Shown: piece after piece, positions 5,130 to 6,185 of the stretch
Layout of the letters: the number at the start of each line of letters is the position of its first letter
Position numbering within the stretch: position 1 is the stretch's first letter
Assembly: GCA_002401055.1 (NCBI GenBank)
Contig: NVRZ01000207.1
Location: 1 to 6,185, forward strand
Source of the DNA: Bacteroidota bacterium
GTDB lineage: Bacteria; Bacteroidota; Bacteroidia; NORP154
Length of the DNA stretch: 6,185 nt
Direction: 5' to 3'
Program-made: the position numbers and the translations under genes
Notes under the pieces: model-generated
Told to the model about the DNA's origin: nothing
What the model saw: only the letters and a program-made list of their open reading frames with translations
Databases searched by the model: none

Positions 5130-5912
5130 TTACTTTTTGAGGAATTTGCCCATTTCCTTATCGTAGTTGATGTAGTATGTTCCTTTCTTCAAGTTAGAAA
5201 CATCAACTTTGGCTCCAAATCCTTTTTTAACAATGTTTCCATACGCATCGTAAATCTCGTACATCGTTTCATCTGAAAAGAGGATAGTATCTTTAACTTT
5301 TACAGGAGCAAATGTAACCGGTGGTTTTTTCGATCTGAATTTAACAGAAGATGAATAGCGAGGCCTTCTACTATAATCAACTTGTTTAACCCTAAACTTA
5401 TTCTCTGCTGAGTGAGGGGTAATTTTGAACGTATACGTATTAGTAGATTTTAATCCCTTTCCTTCTTCCTCACCAACCTTTACCCACTTGTTCCATCTGA
5501 ATTGTTCTATAATGTAAGGAAGCCTCCCTGTTTCATTATTTGTGCTCCAAGTTAGAACTCCATCATCATCAATCTTCATCGACACAATGTCAAATGTGCT
5601 TTTTGGCTTTAGAACTTCAGGATTTAGGATTTTAGGTTTGCAATCATCACCATGGCGAATTTTCACAACAACCTTTGTACCTATTTCTAGTTGAAACGCT
5701 GTAAAGTCAATTTCAAATGCGCTAGAATTAATCTCGTCAGTTGTGACTTGATCGTTGATTGTTACCTCATAGGTACAAAATCCAACTCCTGAGCCTGCAA
5801 AAGGATTTTGCACAAACAAGTTTTTCCCTTGATAGTTTCCCTCAAGAATTATTGTTCCCGCAAATGAAATTGGGCTAACAAATAGAATAATGACAATAAG
5901 TAAGTTTCTCAC
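5130..5912 (-). CDS. Secreted protein with Fn3-like region and C-terminal sorting-like tail (GTG start)
   Basis: Function not recognised. The frame is open to a TTG at 5975, but there is no in-frame ATG before the mature region. I choose GTG at 5910-5912 because it puts a clean Sec signal peptide at the very N-terminus (MRNLLIVIILFVSPISFA, residues 1-18, cleavage before G19); the 21 upstream residues are polar. The protein then has 260 residues. Residues 19-105 look like a beta-rich domain with two cysteines (C46, C91) that could form a disulfide. Residues 109-194 look like a fibronectin III-type domain (LTWSTNNE, YIIEQF, WVKVGE, NKFRVKQVDY). The last 50 residues (YEIYDAYGNIVKKG, VDVSNLKKGTYYINY, FLKK) resemble the type A sorting tail of type IX secretion cargo. 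It is probably delivered to the cell surface or released. No enzyme motif is seen, so a structural or binding role is possible. The stop lies 76 bp before the epimerase start. Confidence 0.8.
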   Translation of the reverse strand: MRNLLIVIILFVSPISFAGTIILEGNYQGKNLFVQNPFAGSGVGFCTYEVTINDQVTTDEINSSAFEIDFTAFQLEIGTKVVVKIRHGDDCKPKILNPEVLKPKSTFDIVSMKIDDDGVLTWSTNNETGRLPYIIEQFRWNKWVKVGEEEGKGLKSTNTYTFKITPHSAENKFRVKQVDYSRRPRYSSSVKFRSKKPPVTFAPVKVKDTILFSDETMYEIYDAYGNIVKKGFGAKVDVSNLKKGTYYINYDKEMGKFLKK

Positions 5913-6058
5913 TCCATTCAATTTTCGCCCCGCATATCCATTATTTCTCACTGTCCCTTCTGTAGTTCTATGCAAAGTTGTATGTCTTTCTGACTAAAGT
6001 AGCTGCAATATTATAATCTTATTTCAGAAATTCCAAAAAAAAACAACAATTCTATATG

Positions 6059-6079
6059 ATTGATTAATCAATATTGATT
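6059..6079. promoter_or_regulatory. Three abutting ATTGATT heptamers in alternating orientation (operator-like)
   Basis: ATTGATT at 6059-6065 is followed without a gap by its exact complement AATCAAT (6066-6072), forming a perfect 14-bp palindrome, and then by ATTGATT again (6073-6079). The array ends 16 bases before the ATG at 6096, where a repressor or other dimeric regulator could act on the plus-strand gene. AT-rich sequence raises the chance of coincidence, but three exact 7-mers in a row are noteworthy. Confidence 0.5.
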
Positions 6080-6095
6080 GCTAAGGATTTTTAAA

Positions 6096-6185
6096 ATGTC
6101 TGAAAGAGACGAAGATAAGTTACTTTTTTGTCAATTCAAAAAGGGTGTTGCTAATAAACTTATCACTTATTTTTGTAATATTGAC
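6096..6185 (+). CDS. Unidentified protein, N-terminal fragment (runs off the window)
   Basis: The ATG at 6096-6098 opens a frame of 30 codons with no stop before the window edge, beginning MSERDEDKLLFCQFKKGVAN. It is preceded by AAGGA at 6083-6087, 8 bases before the ATG, a respectable Shine-Dalgarno that most other genes here lack. The charged start followed by an amphipathic helix (DKLLFCQFKKGV) faintly recalls the first helix of ECF sigma factors (LxxQFKKG), but this is too little to name a family. It is divergent from the secreted-protein gene, with 183 bp between the two starts. It could also be a chance open frame, given its short visible length. Confidence 0.55.
   Translation, partial: MSERDEDKLLFCQFKKGVANKLITYFCNID

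Noticed and set aside
6096..6185. Calling the partial frame an ECF sigma factor
   Set aside because: Only a short LxxQFKKG-like stretch supports it, and thirty residues are too few to assign a family.

Overview
The window looks like a piece of chromosome from a Bacteroidota member, probably a marine-type Cytophagales or Flavobacteriia relative. The reasons are the AT-rich intergenic DNA, several TAnnTTTG-type -7 promoter elements, mostly absent Shine-Dalgarno sequences, a secreted protein with a C-terminal tail resembling type IX secretion sorting domains, and protein families typical of that phylum. The exact genus cannot be read from the sequence.

Layout, left to right. (1) 1-492, minus: the N-terminal 164 residues of a LolD/MacB-type ABC transporter ATPase, cut by the window edge. 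(2) 659-1432, minus: a class I SAM-dependent methyltransferase of the Methyltransf_24 type. (3) 1530-2585, plus: an exported plant-type L-asparaginase/isoaspartyl peptidase (Ntn hydrolase). (4) 2614-3588, minus: an N4-(beta-N-acetylglucosaminyl)-L-asparaginase (glycosylasparaginase) with a twin-arginine signal. It converges on gene 3. (5) 3677-3740: a GC-rich cluster of small inverted repeats, followed by a strong terminator hairpin and a CAU-anticodon tRNA (3813-3886, minus). (6) 4008-4646, plus: a HAD phosphatase of the YihX-like group. (7) 4655-5053, minus: methylmalonyl-CoA epimerase, converging on gene 6. (8) 5130-5912, minus: a secreted protein with an Fn3-like region and a sorting-like tail, probably starting at GTG. 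(9) 6096-6185, plus: the first 30 codons of an unrecognised gene, preceded by three abutting copies of a heptamer.

Most genes look like single transcription units in alternating orientation, not one pathway operon. The clearest functional theme is the pair of T2-family Ntn hydrolases. Both are predicted to be exported and both should mature by self-cleavage at a Gly-Thr or Asp-Thr bond. One would act on asparagine or isoaspartyl dipeptides and the other on glycan-linked asparagine, which together would suit scavenging of damaged peptides and glycopeptides. The epimerase belongs to propionate/methylmalonyl-CoA metabolism. I found no CRISPR array, insertion sequence, phage gene or obvious defence system, and nothing that amounts to a clearly new multi-gene system. 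The less ordinary material is in the non-coding DNA around the tRNA and upstream of the last partial gene.
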